In this document: positions 1 to 8,678 of the stretch, one piece after another
Layout of the letters: each line of letters begins with the position of its first letter
Position numbering within the stretch: position 1 is the stretch's first letter
NCBI RefSeq assembly: GCF_027484945.1
Contig: NZ_JAIXRZ010000009.1
Coordinates: 1-44,656 of the forward strand
Source: Flavobacterium sp.
GTDB lineage: Bacteria; Bacteroidota; Bacteroidia; Flavobacteriales; Flavobacteriaceae
Length of the DNA: 44,656 bases
Direction: 5' to 3'
Made by a program: the position numbers and the translations under genes
The notes under the pieces: generated by a model
What the model was told of the DNA's origin: nothing
Seen by the model: the letters and a program-made list of their open reading frames with translations, nothing else
The model's database searches: none

Positions 1-939
1 TAAATCAATGTCTTTTAATTGCAAGCCCGCTTGATGAAGGGCTTTTGGAATCGCTTTTACGGGTCCGATTCCCATTATACGCGGCTCTACACCTGCAGCT
101 GCATAACTAACCATACGCGCTATTGGTTGAAGGTTAAGTTCTTTAACCATAGCTTCGCTCATAATCATGACAAACGCAGCGCCATCACTCATTTGTGAAG
201 CATTACCCGCAGTTACACTTCCATCTGCAGCAAAAACCGGACGAAGTTGGGCTAAAGCTTCAAGATTCGTATCTGAGCGCGGACCTTCATCTTGGTTCAC
301 GGTATACTTTTTTGTTTCTTTTTTACCTTCGGCATTAACAAAAGTGTGTGCAACGATTATGGGTGCAATTTGATTTGTAAATCGACCTTCTTGTTGCGCT
401 TTAATTGCCTTTTGATGTGAAGCATAAGCGAAGGCATCTTGTTCTTCACGGCTTACCTTGAATTGTTTGGCTACGGCCTCAGCGGTGAGTCCCATTCCCC
501 AATAGTAATCCTCATGACCAGCCGCTGCAACGTTATAATCAGGCGTAGGTTTGTATCCTCCCATCGGAATATAGCTCATACTTTCTGAACCCCCGGCAAT
601 AATACAATCGGCCATTCCACATTGAATTTTGGCCACGGCCATACTTATGGTTTCTAAGCCTGATGCACAATAACGGTTTACCGTTACACCGGGAACATCG
701 GTTACTTTCAACCCCATTAGTGAAATTAAACGGGCCATATTGAGCCCTTGTTCTGCTTCGGGCATGGCATTGCCCACCATGACATCATCGATTCGTGAAC
801 GGTCAAAATCGGGTAATTGTTCCATTAAATAGGCAATAGTTTCTGCTGCCAATTCATCCGGACGTTTGAAACGGAATAATCCTTTGGGCGCTTTACCCAC
901 GGCAGTGCGGTATCCTTTAACGATGTAGGCTGTCTTCAT
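1..939 (-). CDS. fadA: Acetyl-CoA C-acyltransferase (thiolase), 3' end outside window
   Basis: Thiolase catalysing the last step of the beta-oxidation cycle, cleaving 3-ketoacyl-CoA with CoA to acetyl-CoA and a shortened acyl-CoA in the cytoplasm. The first 313 residues are present; family members run about 390, so the C-terminal domain with the second catalytic Cys and the His is off the left edge. The N-terminal active-site loop [11 protein letters not shown] is visible with the acyl-accepting Cys at residue 91, followed by the GGSESMS motif near 117 and [11 protein letters not shown] near 245. The start is the ATG at 937-939, which opens on the family-typical [16 protein letters not shown]. 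It lies 80 bases downstream of the fadN-like gene on the same strand, and with the MarR gene forms an apparent beta-oxidation operon. A biosynthetic acetoacetyl-CoA thiolase is possible from sequence alone, but the context favours degradation. Confidence 0.93.
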   Translation of the reverse strand, partial: MKTAYIVKGYRTAVGKAPKGLFRFKRPDELAAETIAYLMEQLPDFDRSRIDDVMVGNAMPEAEQGLNMARLISLMGLKVTDVPGVTVNRYCASGLETISMAVAKIQCGMADCIIAGGSESMSYIPMGGYKPTPDYNVAAAGHEDYYWGMGLTAEAVAKQFKVSREEQDAFAYASHQKAIKAQQEGRFTNQIAPIIVAHTFVNAEGKKETKKYTVNQDEGPRSDTNLEALAQLRPVFAADGSVTAGNASQMSDGAAFVMIMSEAMVKELNLQPIARMVSYAAAGVEPRIMGIGPVKAIPKALHQAGLQLKDIDL

Positions 940-1019
940 TACTTATATTATATTTTGAATGATAAATTTTAAATGATTTATGAAAGATATTTATGATTTC
1001 TCATTCAACATTTAAATTA

Positions 1020-3410
1020 TTAATTACGTAGTGGTTTTCCTTTGGTTAACATATATTGTATGCGTTCCAATGTTTTTCGTTCGGTACACAAACTCAAAAA
1101 TGCTTCCCTCTCGATATCTAATAAATACTGTTCAGAAACCAAAGATGGTTCCGATAAATCGCCACCGGCCATTACATACGCTAATTTATTGGCAATTTTT
1201 CGATCGTGTTCTGAGATATAGTTCCCAGCTACCATTTGATCTGTTCCTACTAAAAACATACCCAATGCTTGTTTTCCTAATACTTTGACATCGTTTCGTT
1301 TAATCGGTTGTGTATAGCCCTGTTCCGCCATTTGTAATGCGACTTGTTTAGCGGTAGCTATCTGGCGATTACGATTAACCACAACGATATCTTTTCCTTT
1401 TTGAAAAATTCCCAAGTCAAAAGCTTCATAAGCAGAAGTTGCTACTTTTGCCATTCCGATAGTTAAGAAATACTCTTGCAAAACGTTCAATTCTACATCG
1501 TTTTTGTGAAATAAATCGGCTGCGCGTAAAGTCATTTCTTTGGATCCTCCACCTCCTGGAATAACCCCAACCCCAAACTCCACTAAACCGATATAGGTTT
1601 CGGCGGCTGCCACCACACGATCAGCATGAAGGGTCATTTCGCAACCGCCTCCCAAGGTCATTCCATGAGGGGCCACGACAACGGGTATCGAAGAATAGCG
1701 GCAACGCATCATCGTGTTTTGAAAAACCTGAATTGCGCGATTTAATTCTTCATATTCTTGTTCAACCGCCATCATAAAAATCATACCGATATTTGCACCT
1801 ACCGTAAAATTCGCCCCTTGGTTAGCGATTACTAATCCGTGGTATTCTTTTTCGGCTAAGTCAATGGCTTTATTAATACCTGTTATGACTCCACCTCCTA
1901 GGGTATTCATTTTAGAATGGAATTCCAAATTTAAAATGCCATCGCCCAAGTGAAATACCGAACAATCACTATTACCCCATATTTTGTGGGTTTCTCGAAT
2001 ATTATCTAAAATTACAAAACTGTCTTGCCCTGGTTTTTGGGTATACGACTTTGAAACAAGATCATAATAATTCGTTTTTCCAGCGGTCACACTATAGAAT
2101 GTTGTTTTTCCTGCAGAAAGCATCTCGGTAACCCAAGTTGCTGGAGTGTACCCCTCGTTTTTCATCATCTCGATGGCTGCTGCAACTCCAATGGAATCCC
2201 AAATTTCAAACGGGCCATTTTCCCATCCAAAACCGGCTTTCATGGCATCGTCAATTTTGTATATTTCATCAGCAATTTCGGGTATTCGATTGGATACATA
2301 GGCAAACATTGCTCCCAAATTCTTTCGATAAAAAGCACCGGCTTTGTCTTCGCCTTTAACCAAAATTTTAAAGCGATCAATGGGTTTGTCAATCGATTTG
2401 GTTTTTTCTAAAGTGGCAAAAGAAGCTTTTCTATTGGGTCGGTAGGTTAGCGTCTCAAGATCTAATGACATGATTTCCTTCTCTACTTTTTTGTAAAAGC
2501 CTTGTTTGGTTTTGCTACCCAACCAATTATTCTCCATCATTTTTTGAATGAAATCTGGAAGTTGAAACAAATCATGCGCTTCATCAGATTCACAATTGGC
2601 ATAGATGCCGTTAGCTACATACACTAAAGTATCTAAGCCGACCACATCAACTGTTCGAAACGTAGCCGATTTAGGGCGACCAATTACCGGTCCGGTTAAT
2701 TTGTCTACTTCTTCAATTGTTAATCCCAATTCTTTTACTTGATGAAACAAGCTCATAATTCCAAAAATCCCAATGCGGTTTCCGATGAAAGCTGGGGTGT
2801 CTTTGGCAATAACTGAGGTTTTTCCAAGAAATTTAGAACCGTAATCAAATAAAAAGTCAATGACTTCAGGATGGGTTTTCGGACCCGGAATTATTTCAAA
2901 CAATTGTAAATAACGTGCAGGATTAAAAAAATGTGTGCCACAAAAATGGGCTTGGAAATCTTCGCTGCGCCCTTCACTCATGAAATGAATGGGAATTCCC
3001 GAAGTGTTGGAAGTTACAAGCGTGCCTGGTTTGCGGTAGGTTTCAATTTGTTCAAATACCAATTTTTTAACATCCAAGCGTTCGACGACAACCTCGATAA
3101 TCCAATCGCACGTAGCAATTTTTGCCATATCGTCTGTTGTATTCCCGGTAGTAATACGCGAAGCAAATTTTTGATTGTAAATTGGTGAGGGATTCGACTT
3201 TAATGCGCTAGCTAAATGCTCGTTAACTATACGGTTGCGAACCGACTTGTCAGCTAAATTGAGCCCTTTACGCTCTTCCAACGGTGTCAACGCATGGGGT
3301 ACAATATCCAATAACAAGACTTCGAGTCCAATGTTTGCAAAATGGCAAGCAATGCCCGATCCCATAATTCCAGAACCAACTACAGCTACTTTTTTTAGGT
3401 GTCGTTTCAT
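1020..3410 (-). CDS. fadN: 3-hydroxyacyl-CoA dehydrogenase / enoyl-CoA hydratase fusion (FadN type)
   Basis: Bifunctional beta-oxidation enzyme, 796 residues. The dehydrogenase half comes first: Rossmann NAD site VVGSGIMGSGIA (about residues 10-21), then the helical C-terminal dehydrogenase domain with GFGWENGPFEIWD near 410. The crotonase half follows (about 480 to 680) with the GGGVITGINKA and GMTLGGGCEM oxyanion-hole segments. This order (dehydrogenase, then hydratase) is that of Bacillus FadN, the reverse of E. coli FadB. The start chosen is ATG 3408-3410 (MKRHLKKVAVVG). An upstream in-frame ATG at 3458 would add 16 unconserved-looking residues and overlap marR. The gene sits 25 bases after marR and 80 before the thiolase, so it is probably cotranscribed with both and controlled by MarR. 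Identification of family is firm; chain-length preference cannot be read. Confidence 0.93.
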   Translation of the reverse strand: MKRHLKKVAVVGSGIMGSGIACHFANIGLEVLLLDIVPHALTPLEERKGLNLADKSVRNRIVNEHLASALKSNPSPIYNQKFASRITTGNTTDDMAKIATCDWIIEVVVERLDVKKLVFEQIETYRKPGTLVTSNTSGIPIHFMSEGRSEDFQAHFCGTHFFNPARYLQLFEIIPGPKTHPEVIDFLFDYGSKFLGKTSVIAKDTPAFIGNRIGIFGIMSLFHQVKELGLTIEEVDKLTGPVIGRPKSATFRTVDVVGLDTLVYVANGIYANCESDEAHDLFQLPDFIQKMMENNWLGSKTKQGFYKKVEKEIMSLDLETLTYRPNRKASFATLEKTKSIDKPIDRFKILVKGEDKAGAFYRKNLGAMFAYVSNRIPEIADEIYKIDDAMKAGFGWENGPFEIWDSIGVAAAIEMMKNEGYTPATWVTEMLSAGKTTFYSVTAGKTNYYDLVSKSYTQKPGQDSFVILDNIRETHKIWGNSDCSVFHLGDGILNLEFHSKMNTLGGGVITGINKAIDLAEKEYHGLVIANQGANFTVGANIGMIFMMAVEQEYEELNRAIQVFQNTMMRCRYSSIPVVVAPHGMTLGGGCEMTLHADRVVAAAETYIGLVEFGVGVIPGGGGSKEMTLRAADLFHKNDVELNVLQEYFLTIGMAKVATSAYEAFDLGIFQKGKDIVVVNRNRQIATAKQVALQMAEQGYTQPIKRNDVKVLGKQALGMFLVGTDQMVAGNYISEHDRKIANKLAYVMAGGDLSEPSLVSEQYLLDIEREAFLSLCTERKTLERIQYMLTKGKPLRN

Positions 3411-3435
3411 AGTATATATCGCAATGTATTTTATT

Positions 3436-3867
3436 TTAAAATATTTTTTTTTCAGCAATCAAATCAAAAATAAGGTCGCTAACTTCCATAAAATGTTTTA
3501 ACTGTTCTTCAGAGATTTGTCTGCGTATCACTTCATTAAAGCGCAATACGGTATTTTTTGATAATTCTCTTTTTTCACGCCCTTCATCCGTAAGAAAAAT
3601 CAATACCCCACGTCCGTCATCCGGATTCTTTTCACGGTAGATTAACCCGCGATCTTCCATCGTTTTTAGCGTTCGTGTTAAACTCGTGGGTTCCATCCCC
3701 ATACGATTACTAATATAAGTTGAAGGCGTGCCTTCTTCTTTGTCTATACTTAATAGTGCAAAGCCTACAGCCATAGAAGCATCATATTTTGAAGCTTCTT
3801 CATTATACATTCGGGCTACCGCTTGCCAAGTAGTACGAAGTGCGTAGTCAATTGTTTTGTCTTTCAT
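3436..3867 (-). CDS. MarR-family transcriptional regulator of the beta-oxidation operon
   Basis: Winged-helix repressor of 143 residues, normal MarR length. The DNA-binding core runs from about residue 45 to 95: recognition helix region MEPTSLTRTLKTMEDRGLI followed by the wing signature NPDDGRGVLIFLTDEG, matching the family pattern D-x-R-x3-L-T. The N- and C-terminal helices for dimerisation are present. It is the first gene of a likely three-gene unit with the FadN-like enzyme and thiolase. An 18-bp palindrome sits just upstream of its own -7 element (3908-3925), which suggests autoregulation and repression of the whole operon. An acyl-CoA or fatty acid would be the expected inducer, by analogy with other fatty-acid regulators; this is inference. 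Confidence 0.92.
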   Translation of the reverse strand: MKDKTIDYALRTTWQAVARMYNEEASKYDASMAVGFALLSIDKEEGTPSTYISNRMGMEPTSLTRTLKTMEDRGLIYREKNPDDGRGVLIFLTDEGREKRELSKNTVLRFNEVIRRQISEEQLKHFMEVSDLIFDLIAEKKIF

Positions 3868-3890
3868 AGAAAAAACGTTCGTATTGAATT

Positions 3891-3898
3891 CAAATGTA
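3891..3898 (-). promoter_or_regulatory. -7 promoter element of the marR-fadN-fadA operon
   Basis: On the minus strand the bases read TACATTTG, an exact match to the Bacteroidota -7 consensus TAnnTTTG. It ends 23 bases before the marR start codon. No good -33 TTG is seen at 17-23 bases upstream; that space is taken by the palindromic operator. Confidence 0.6.
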
Positions 3899-3907
3899 CA
3901 AAAAAAA

Positions 3908-3925
3908 TATTATGCACGCATAATA
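3908..3925. promoter_or_regulatory. Palindromic operator candidate for MarR
   Basis: Perfect inverted repeat with 8-base arms TATTATGC / GCATAATA separated by AC. Size and symmetry suit a MarR dimer, and the site occupies the -20 to -40 region of the TACATTTG promoter, so occupancy would block RNA polymerase. The dyad and position are seen; binding by this MarR is inferred. Confidence 0.6.
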
Positions 3926-4011
3926 AATTTAAAAAAAATACAGCTTAGGTTCAAAGTTGCTTTTTCCTATTTTGAAAGTAATTATGCAGCAGGATAATAG
4001 TCAATTAAATG

Positions 4012-4100
4012 CCTTTGGGCGTGTCCCTTTGGGCCGCGTTTTTCGCTGTATCTTTAGGCTGTTACACACCACAAAAGGATGCCGCTTCAACCGCTCACGC
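4012..4100. repeat. GC-rich repeat-like intergenic element
   Basis: Within the 300-base gap between marR and the SRAP gene, this segment is clearly richer in GC than the flanks. It holds a 9-base direct repeat CCTTTGGGC at 4012-4020 and 4026-4034, short terminal inverted repeats GCGTG (4019-4023) and CACGC (4096-4100), and an imperfect hairpin pairing ATCTTT (4050-4055) with AAAGGAT (4074-4080). From memory it resembles short noncoding elements scattered in Flavobacteriaceae genomes; only one copy is in this window, so repetitiveness cannot be shown here. The rest of the gap (about 3930-4010 and 4101-4167) shows no gene I can support. Confidence 0.4.
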
Positions 4101-4167
4101 TCATTTGGAGATGGAAAGGGGTGTGCGTTGTGTTTTCGTTTCCAAAAGAATGAAGTAGTTGAGGGAA

Positions 4168-4788
4168 TTATCCCGGAAAAGCGATTAAGGGTACTTGATA
4201 AGGTAAAGCCAATTGCTGTGGTTCAAGGGTATGTTGCAGCCAACGTTTTTCGTCTTCTTGTTTTAAAAGTACGGGCATTCTTTTTTTAGAATTGTGCACA
4301 TAGGCCATGGTTTCGTTGGCTTCGGTTGTTAAAATCGTAAATGTCGCATGTATTTCACCAGTCTGCGGATGCGTCCAATAGCTATACAAACCTGCAAAAG
4401 CAAATAGCTCCGTTGGACCATGTATAAGGTATCGTTGTTTGTTTTTTCCTTTTTCATCTAACCAATGCCAATCGTAAAATGCATTTGCTAGAATAATGCA
4501 CCGATTTTGAAGTATATCACGATACGTTGGTTTTTCGGCAATAGTTTCTATTCGTGCGTTTAAGGTGTTTTTTCGAATGGTATCGTCTTTTGCCCAATAG
4601 GGAAGGAGTCCCCAACTAAAATCGCACTGAATTTCCTCTGGTTTTTCATCGGTGATCAACGCAATTTTTGGATGTTCAAATCCGTTGAAAATATCCGATT
4701 GCGGCAGTATTGCCTCATCAGATACCTTGGCTTTGAAACGCTCTTCCAATTTGACCTTGGGGTCTTTCATTTGCATGTAGAAACACAT
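4168..4788 (-). CDS. SOS response-associated peptidase (SRAP; YedK/HMCES family)
   Basis: SRAP-domain protein of 206 residues. The family (E. coli YedK, human HMCES) shields abasic sites in single-stranded DNA by forming a thiazolidine crosslink through Cys2. Visible key residues: Met1-Cys2 at the start, Asn77 in LNARIET, Asp106 in NAFYDW, and His165 in the stretch AYVHNSKKRMP. Asp106 stands where YedK has the catalytic Glu (FYEW). The start is fixed because Cys2 must follow the initiator Met. Its neighbours are fatty-acid genes, and it is separated from the upstream ligase by a terminator, so it is probably transcribed alone; no SOS box can be judged. The family assignment is firm. Confidence 0.9.
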   Translation of the reverse strand: MCFYMQMKDPKVKLEERFKAKVSDEAILPQSDIFNGFEHPKIALITDEKPEEIQCDFSWGLLPYWAKDDTIRKNTLNARIETIAEKPTYRDILQNRCIILANAFYDWHWLDEKGKNKQRYLIHGPTELFAFAGLYSYWTHPQTGEIHATFTILTTEANETMAYVHNSKKRMPVLLKQEDEKRWLQHTLEPQQLALPYQVPLIAFPG

Positions 4789-4823
4789 GGATAATGTATA
4801 TAAAAATTGTGTTATTAAGATAT

Positions 4824-4847
4824 AAAAAACACCCCGAAGGGTGTTTA
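4824..4847 (-). terminator. Rho-independent terminator after the acyl-CoA ligase
   Basis: Perfect 8-base stem AAACACCC / GGGTGTTT (4827-4834 and 4839-4846) around a four-base loop that reads TTCG on the minus strand, followed there by a T-run. It lies directly after the ligase stop codon. Confidence 0.88.
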
Positions 4848-6629
4848 CTAATCGTTATCTCGGTAAATGGAATTGTATAAATGGATATACTTTTCTTTGA
4901 TCATTTTTCGTTTCAATTTAAGTGTTGGTGTTAATTCACCTCCATCAATACTCCAAATCGTTGGTGTCAGTTCAAATTTTTTAATTTTTTCCCAACTACC
5001 AAATCGTTCATTGATTTTGTCTACTTCTTCTTGAATTCGGGCTATTACACGAGGATTGGCAACTATTTCTTCATACGAAGGTCCAAGGGGTTCTTGATGT
5101 CTTTTGGCCCATTCTTTAATAAAATCGAAGCTCGGTTGAATTAATGCTGCAGGCATTTTTTCCCCATCGCCAATCACCATAATTTGTTCAATGAAGAAGG
5201 ATTGTTTCATTGCATTTTCAATAAGCTGTGGTGCAATGTATTTCCCCCCCGAAGTTTTAAACATTTCTTTTTTTCGATCGGTTATTTTTAAAAAGCCCTC
5301 TGTATCGATTTCACCGATATCTCCCGTGTGAAAGTAACCGTCTTTTAGGACTTCTTGGGTTAGCGTATCATCTTTATAATACCCCATCATTACGTTGGGA
5401 CCTTTGCATAAAATCTCACCATCTTCCGCAATTTTAACCGTTACATTGTTGATTACTTTACCTACAGTTCCCACTTTAAAACCTCGATTTTTTTGATCAT
5501 TTACAGTGATTACAGGTGAAGTTTCGGTTAAACCATAACCTTCCATTACCGGCATGCCAGCTGCTGCAAATACGCGAATGAGTCGCGGTTGTAAAGCGGC
5601 ACTACCCGAAACCATTACTGTAAGTTCGCCACCTAAAGCTTCCTGCCACTTGCTAAAAATTAATTTTCGTGCAAGTTTCAATTGCATTTCATACCACCAT
5701 CCATTGGCGCCGTAGGGTTCGTATTTCAATCCTAATTCCAATGCCCAAAAGAAAATTTTTCGTTTGAGTCCGGTAAGTTCGGCTCCTTTTTGATAAATCT
5801 TGTCGTACACTTTCTCTAACAAACGCGGTACAACAGAAAAAACGTTGGGTCGAACTTCCTTAATGTTATCCGATAATTGATCAATACTTTCAGCAAAATA
5901 AATGGAAACGGAGTAGAATTGGTAGATGTACAAAATTATACGTTCAAAAATATGGCACACGGGTAAAAAACTTAGCGCCTTCGATTTGCCTTCTTCAAAT
6001 GGAATTCGTGGAGCACTATCCAAAACATTAGAAACAATATTTTGGTGCGATAGCATTACGCCTTTGGGTTTTCCTGTTGTTCCTGAGGTGTATATTATTG
6101 TGGCCAAATCGGTTGGTAAAACACCTTGTTTGCGCTCTTCAACGGCATCTTGATTGGAGGTGTCAGCACCCAATTCTAAAAGTGTTTTCCAATGGGTACA
6201 ATCAGATAATGAATTGAAGCAATATACTTCTTTGAGTGTTGGGATTTGATTGCGAACCGAATTTAGCTTTGCAAAAACTTCTACATCAGATACAAAACAA
6301 TAGCTCGATTCCGAGTGATTTAAAATATAAGCATAATCATCGGCAGCAATTGTTGGATAAATCGGTACTGTTTGCGCTCCGGTTTGTAAAATTCCAATAT
6401 CACAGACATTCCATTCGGTTCGGTTTGTCGAAGTGATCAGCGCAATTTTGTCATTTTTTTGAACGCCTAAGCGCAAAAAAGCACGAGAAATGGCGTTAGC
6501 TTGGTTAAGATATTCTTGGGTAGACGTTTTCACCCATTCTTTTCCATATTTTGTTACCAAACAATCGGGTTTGTTATTTTTAGAAAGTTGGTAATACGGG
6601 AAGTCAAATAGCCTACTTATCGATTGCAT
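4848..6629 (-). CDS. fadD: Long-chain fatty acid-CoA ligase (AMP-binding)
   Basis: Acyl-CoA synthetase of 593 residues that activates fatty acids with ATP and CoA, feeding beta-oxidation or lipid synthesis. The adenylation signatures are all present in order: P-loop IIYTSGTTGKPKGVMLSH (about 180-200), GYGLTETSPVI (about 370), YFHTGDIGEID and DRKKEMFKTSGGKYIAP (about 440-470). The start chosen is the ATG at 6627-6629 (MQSISRLFDFPYYQL), the family-typical opening; an upstream ATG at 6662 would add 11 residues. It is divergent from the sulfatase gene, with 116 bases between the two start codons, and terminates in a strong hairpin. Close to the beta-oxidation operon but not in it. The exact substrate range cannot be read. 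Confidence 0.92.
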   Translation of the reverse strand: MQSISRLFDFPYYQLSKNNKPDCLVTKYGKEWVKTSTQEYLNQANAISRAFLRLGVQKNDKIALITSTNRTEWNVCDIGILQTGAQTVPIYPTIAADDYAYILNHSESSYCFVSDVEVFAKLNSVRNQIPTLKEVYCFNSLSDCTHWKTLLELGADTSNQDAVEERKQGVLPTDLATIIYTSGTTGKPKGVMLSHQNIVSNVLDSAPRIPFEEGKSKALSFLPVCHIFERIILYIYQFYSVSIYFAESIDQLSDNIKEVRPNVFSVVPRLLEKVYDKIYQKGAELTGLKRKIFFWALELGLKYEPYGANGWWYEMQLKLARKLIFSKWQEALGGELTVMVSGSAALQPRLIRVFAAAGMPVMEGYGLTETSPVITVNDQKNRGFKVGTVGKVINNVTVKIAEDGEILCKGPNVMMGYYKDDTLTQEVLKDGYFHTGDIGEIDTEGFLKITDRKKEMFKTSGGKYIAPQLIENAMKQSFFIEQIMVIGDGEKMPAALIQPSFDFIKEWAKRHQEPLGPSYEEIVANPRVIARIQEEVDKINERFGSWEKIKKFELTPTIWSIDGGELTPTLKLKRKMIKEKYIHLYNSIYRDND

Positions 6630-6714
6630 AGTCAATTTTTTCTGCCAAATTAAAGAAAACAACGGGCTTTCACAATATTAATTTAAAAATTAGATGCATT
6701 AAAATCGTAATTTG

Positions 6715-6722
6715 TAGTTTTG
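6715..6722 (+). promoter_or_regulatory. -7 promoter element for the sulfatase-phosphatase pair
   Basis: TAGTTTTG matches TAnnTTTG exactly and ends 23 bases before the ATG at 6746. No clear -33 TTG is seen at the usual spacing. Confidence 0.5.
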
Positions 6723-6745
6723 CGCCTAAATCGAATGAATTAGAA

Positions 6746-8671
6746 ATGCAAGGTTTCCCTCGACTAAATGAATATAAAACGTTAGCTTACAGAGTGTTTT
6801 TAGTATTTGTCTTTTACACTGCAGCTCGTTTTTTATTTTATTTTTATAACGCACAACTCATCAAGGTTGATTCGTGGACCGAATTAGTACCGTTGGCTTA
6901 TCATGGATTAGCGTTTGATGCTACTGCAATTCTATATGTCAATGCGTTGTTTATTCTATTATCGGTATTGCCATTTACCATCAATACGCGCAAAGGATAT
7001 CAGTTGTTTTTAAAAACCCTCTACTTCGTTACTAATCTTTTTGCATTTTCATTCAATTTTGTAGATTTTATTTATTACCGCTATTCGTTTAATCGAAGCA
7101 CACGTGCATCAATGGATATTGTGGAGCATGAAACGAATAAAGGAGCCTTGTTGGCTAATTTTTTGGTGAATTATTGGCACGTTTTTGTTTTGTTTTTGGG
7201 AATGGCTATTTTATGGATTTATCTGTATGAAAAACAAAAAGTTAAGCATGGTCGGATAGCGCATAATTTAAAGTATTTCTTCAGTTCTACCATGATGCTT
7301 TTGTTGATTGCATTCCTCTGTATTGGAGGCATTCGTGGCGATTTTCGAAAAAGTACCCGCCCGATTAACATGGTTGATGCGAGCCGATTCGTGTCGGACG
7401 CTTCCCAGTCGGATTTTGTTTTAAATACGCCCTTTGCGGTGATTCGAACCTGGAATACCAATACGTTTCAAAAAGTACAATTGGTCGATAAAAAAGTAGT
7501 TGATTCTTTGATTATCCCAATCAAACACTATAAAAACTTTCCGAAGTCAAAACCCAATATCGTCATTTTTATTTTGGAAAGTTTTGCGCGCGAGTATGTA
7601 GGTTCGTTTAATCCGAATACAACCATAAAAAACTACCGGGGCTATGCTCCCTTTGTTGATTCGTTGGCCCAGCATAGTTTGATTTTTACCAATGGATATG
7701 CTAATGGGTACAAGTCGATTCATGGGATGTCGTCGGTGATTTCGGGCATACCTTCATTTAAAGATGCATTTACCTCTTCTCCTTATCCGAAACAAAAAAT
7801 TGAATCCTTGGTTTCGGTTTTAAAAAACGAGGGTTACGATACTTCATTTTTTCATGGGGCACCCAACGGATCGATGGGATTTTTAGGGTTTAGTAATATT
7901 TTGGGTTACGATCATTATTATGGCAAAAACGAATACAACAATGATGCTGATTTTGATGGCGTTTGGGGAATTTGGGATGAACCATTTTTTCAATATTTCA
8001 ACAAAACCATTACCGCCAAAAAACAACCCTTTATGGCAACTTTGTTCTCAGTTTCCTCGCATGAACCTTATATTGTTCCCGATCAATACAAAGGAAAGTT
8101 TCCCAAAGGGGATAATCCAATGCACCAATGTGTGGGCTATACCGATTTTGCATTAAAACAATTTTTTAAAGTGGCCCAAAAACAAGCATGGTTTCAAAAC
8201 ACAATTTTTGTTTTGGTTTCCGATCACGACAATTTGATTTATTATGACGCATACGGTAAAGATCAACTTCAGCATACCGTACCGATATTATTTTACAGTC
8301 CGAATGGGCAATTTAAAGGGGTAAATCACGATTGGGCGCAACAGATTGATATTTATCCAACGATACTGGATATGATGGGGTATGAAAAGCCTTTTCGTAG
8401 TTGGGGAAGAAGTTTGCTAAGTGAGAAAAAAGTACCCCCATTTGTAATGCGGTATTCTTCTGATCATTATCAAATGATGAGCGGTTCCTATATTTGTACT
8501 TTTGACGGTACAAAAGCGGTCGGATTTTATGCTAAAAACGATAAAGATCTCAAACACAATTTGATCAAAAATCGCAATGCAGAAATGAACTTATTAGAAC
8601 AACGATGCAAAGCATTTTTACAAGACTATATGGAGCGGATAATTGATAAAAAATTAACTTCAAAACCCTAA
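6746..8671 (+). CDS. Membrane-anchored sulfatase / LTA synthase-like phosphotransferase
   Basis: 641-residue inner-membrane protein with about five N-terminal transmembrane helices (roughly residues 15-37, 50-72, 85-108, 130-155, 175-195) and a periplasmic alkaline-phosphatase-fold domain from about 270. Visible active-site features are PNIVIFILESF at its start, the nucleophile region KSIHGMSS with a candidate Ser324, FSVSSHEPY near 430, and the metal motif VSDHD (Asp493, His494). LtaS and OpgB relatives move phosphoglycerol or phosphoethanolamine from phospholipids. Gram-negative Flavobacteria lack teichoic acids, so the acceptor is probably a periplasmic glycan, lipid or protein; this is inference. 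The phosphatase-like gene follows after 7 bases, so the two are cotranscribed. Confidence 0.88.
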   Translation: MQGFPRLNEYKTLAYRVFLVFVFYTAARFLFYFYNAQLIKVDSWTELVPLAYHGLAFDATAILYVNALFILLSVLPFTINTRKGYQLFLKTLYFVTNLFAFSFNFVDFIYYRYSFNRSTRASMDIVEHETNKGALLANFLVNYWHVFVLFLGMAILWIYLYEKQKVKHGRIAHNLKYFFSSTMMLLLIAFLCIGGIRGDFRKSTRPINMVDASRFVSDASQSDFVLNTPFAVIRTWNTNTFQKVQLVDKKVVDSLIIPIKHYKNFPKSKPNIVIFILESFAREYVGSFNPNTTIKNYRGYAPFVDSLAQHSLIFTNGYANGYKSIHGMSSVISGIPSFKDAFTSSPYPKQKIESLVSVLKNEGYDTSFFHGAPNGSMGFLGFSNILGYDHYYGKNEYNNDADFDGVWGIWDEPFFQYFNKTITAKKQPFMATLFSVSSHEPYIVPDQYKGKFPKGDNPMHQCVGYTDFALKQFFKVAQKQAWFQNTIFVLVSDHDNLIYYDAYGKDQLQHTVPILFYSPNGQFKGVNHDWAQQIDIYPTILDMMGYEKPFRSWGRSLLSEKKVPPFVMRYSSDHYQMMSGSYICTFDGTKAVGFYAKNDKDLKHNLIKNRNAEMNLLEQRCKAFLQDYMERIIDKKLTSKP

Positions 8672-8678
8672 TGATACT

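Noticed and set aside
3957..4289. A plus-strand open frame of 110 codons over the GC-rich island
   Set aside because: It runs into the SRAP gene on the opposite strand, has no promoter or recognisable protein, and its composition reflects the repeat-like segment.
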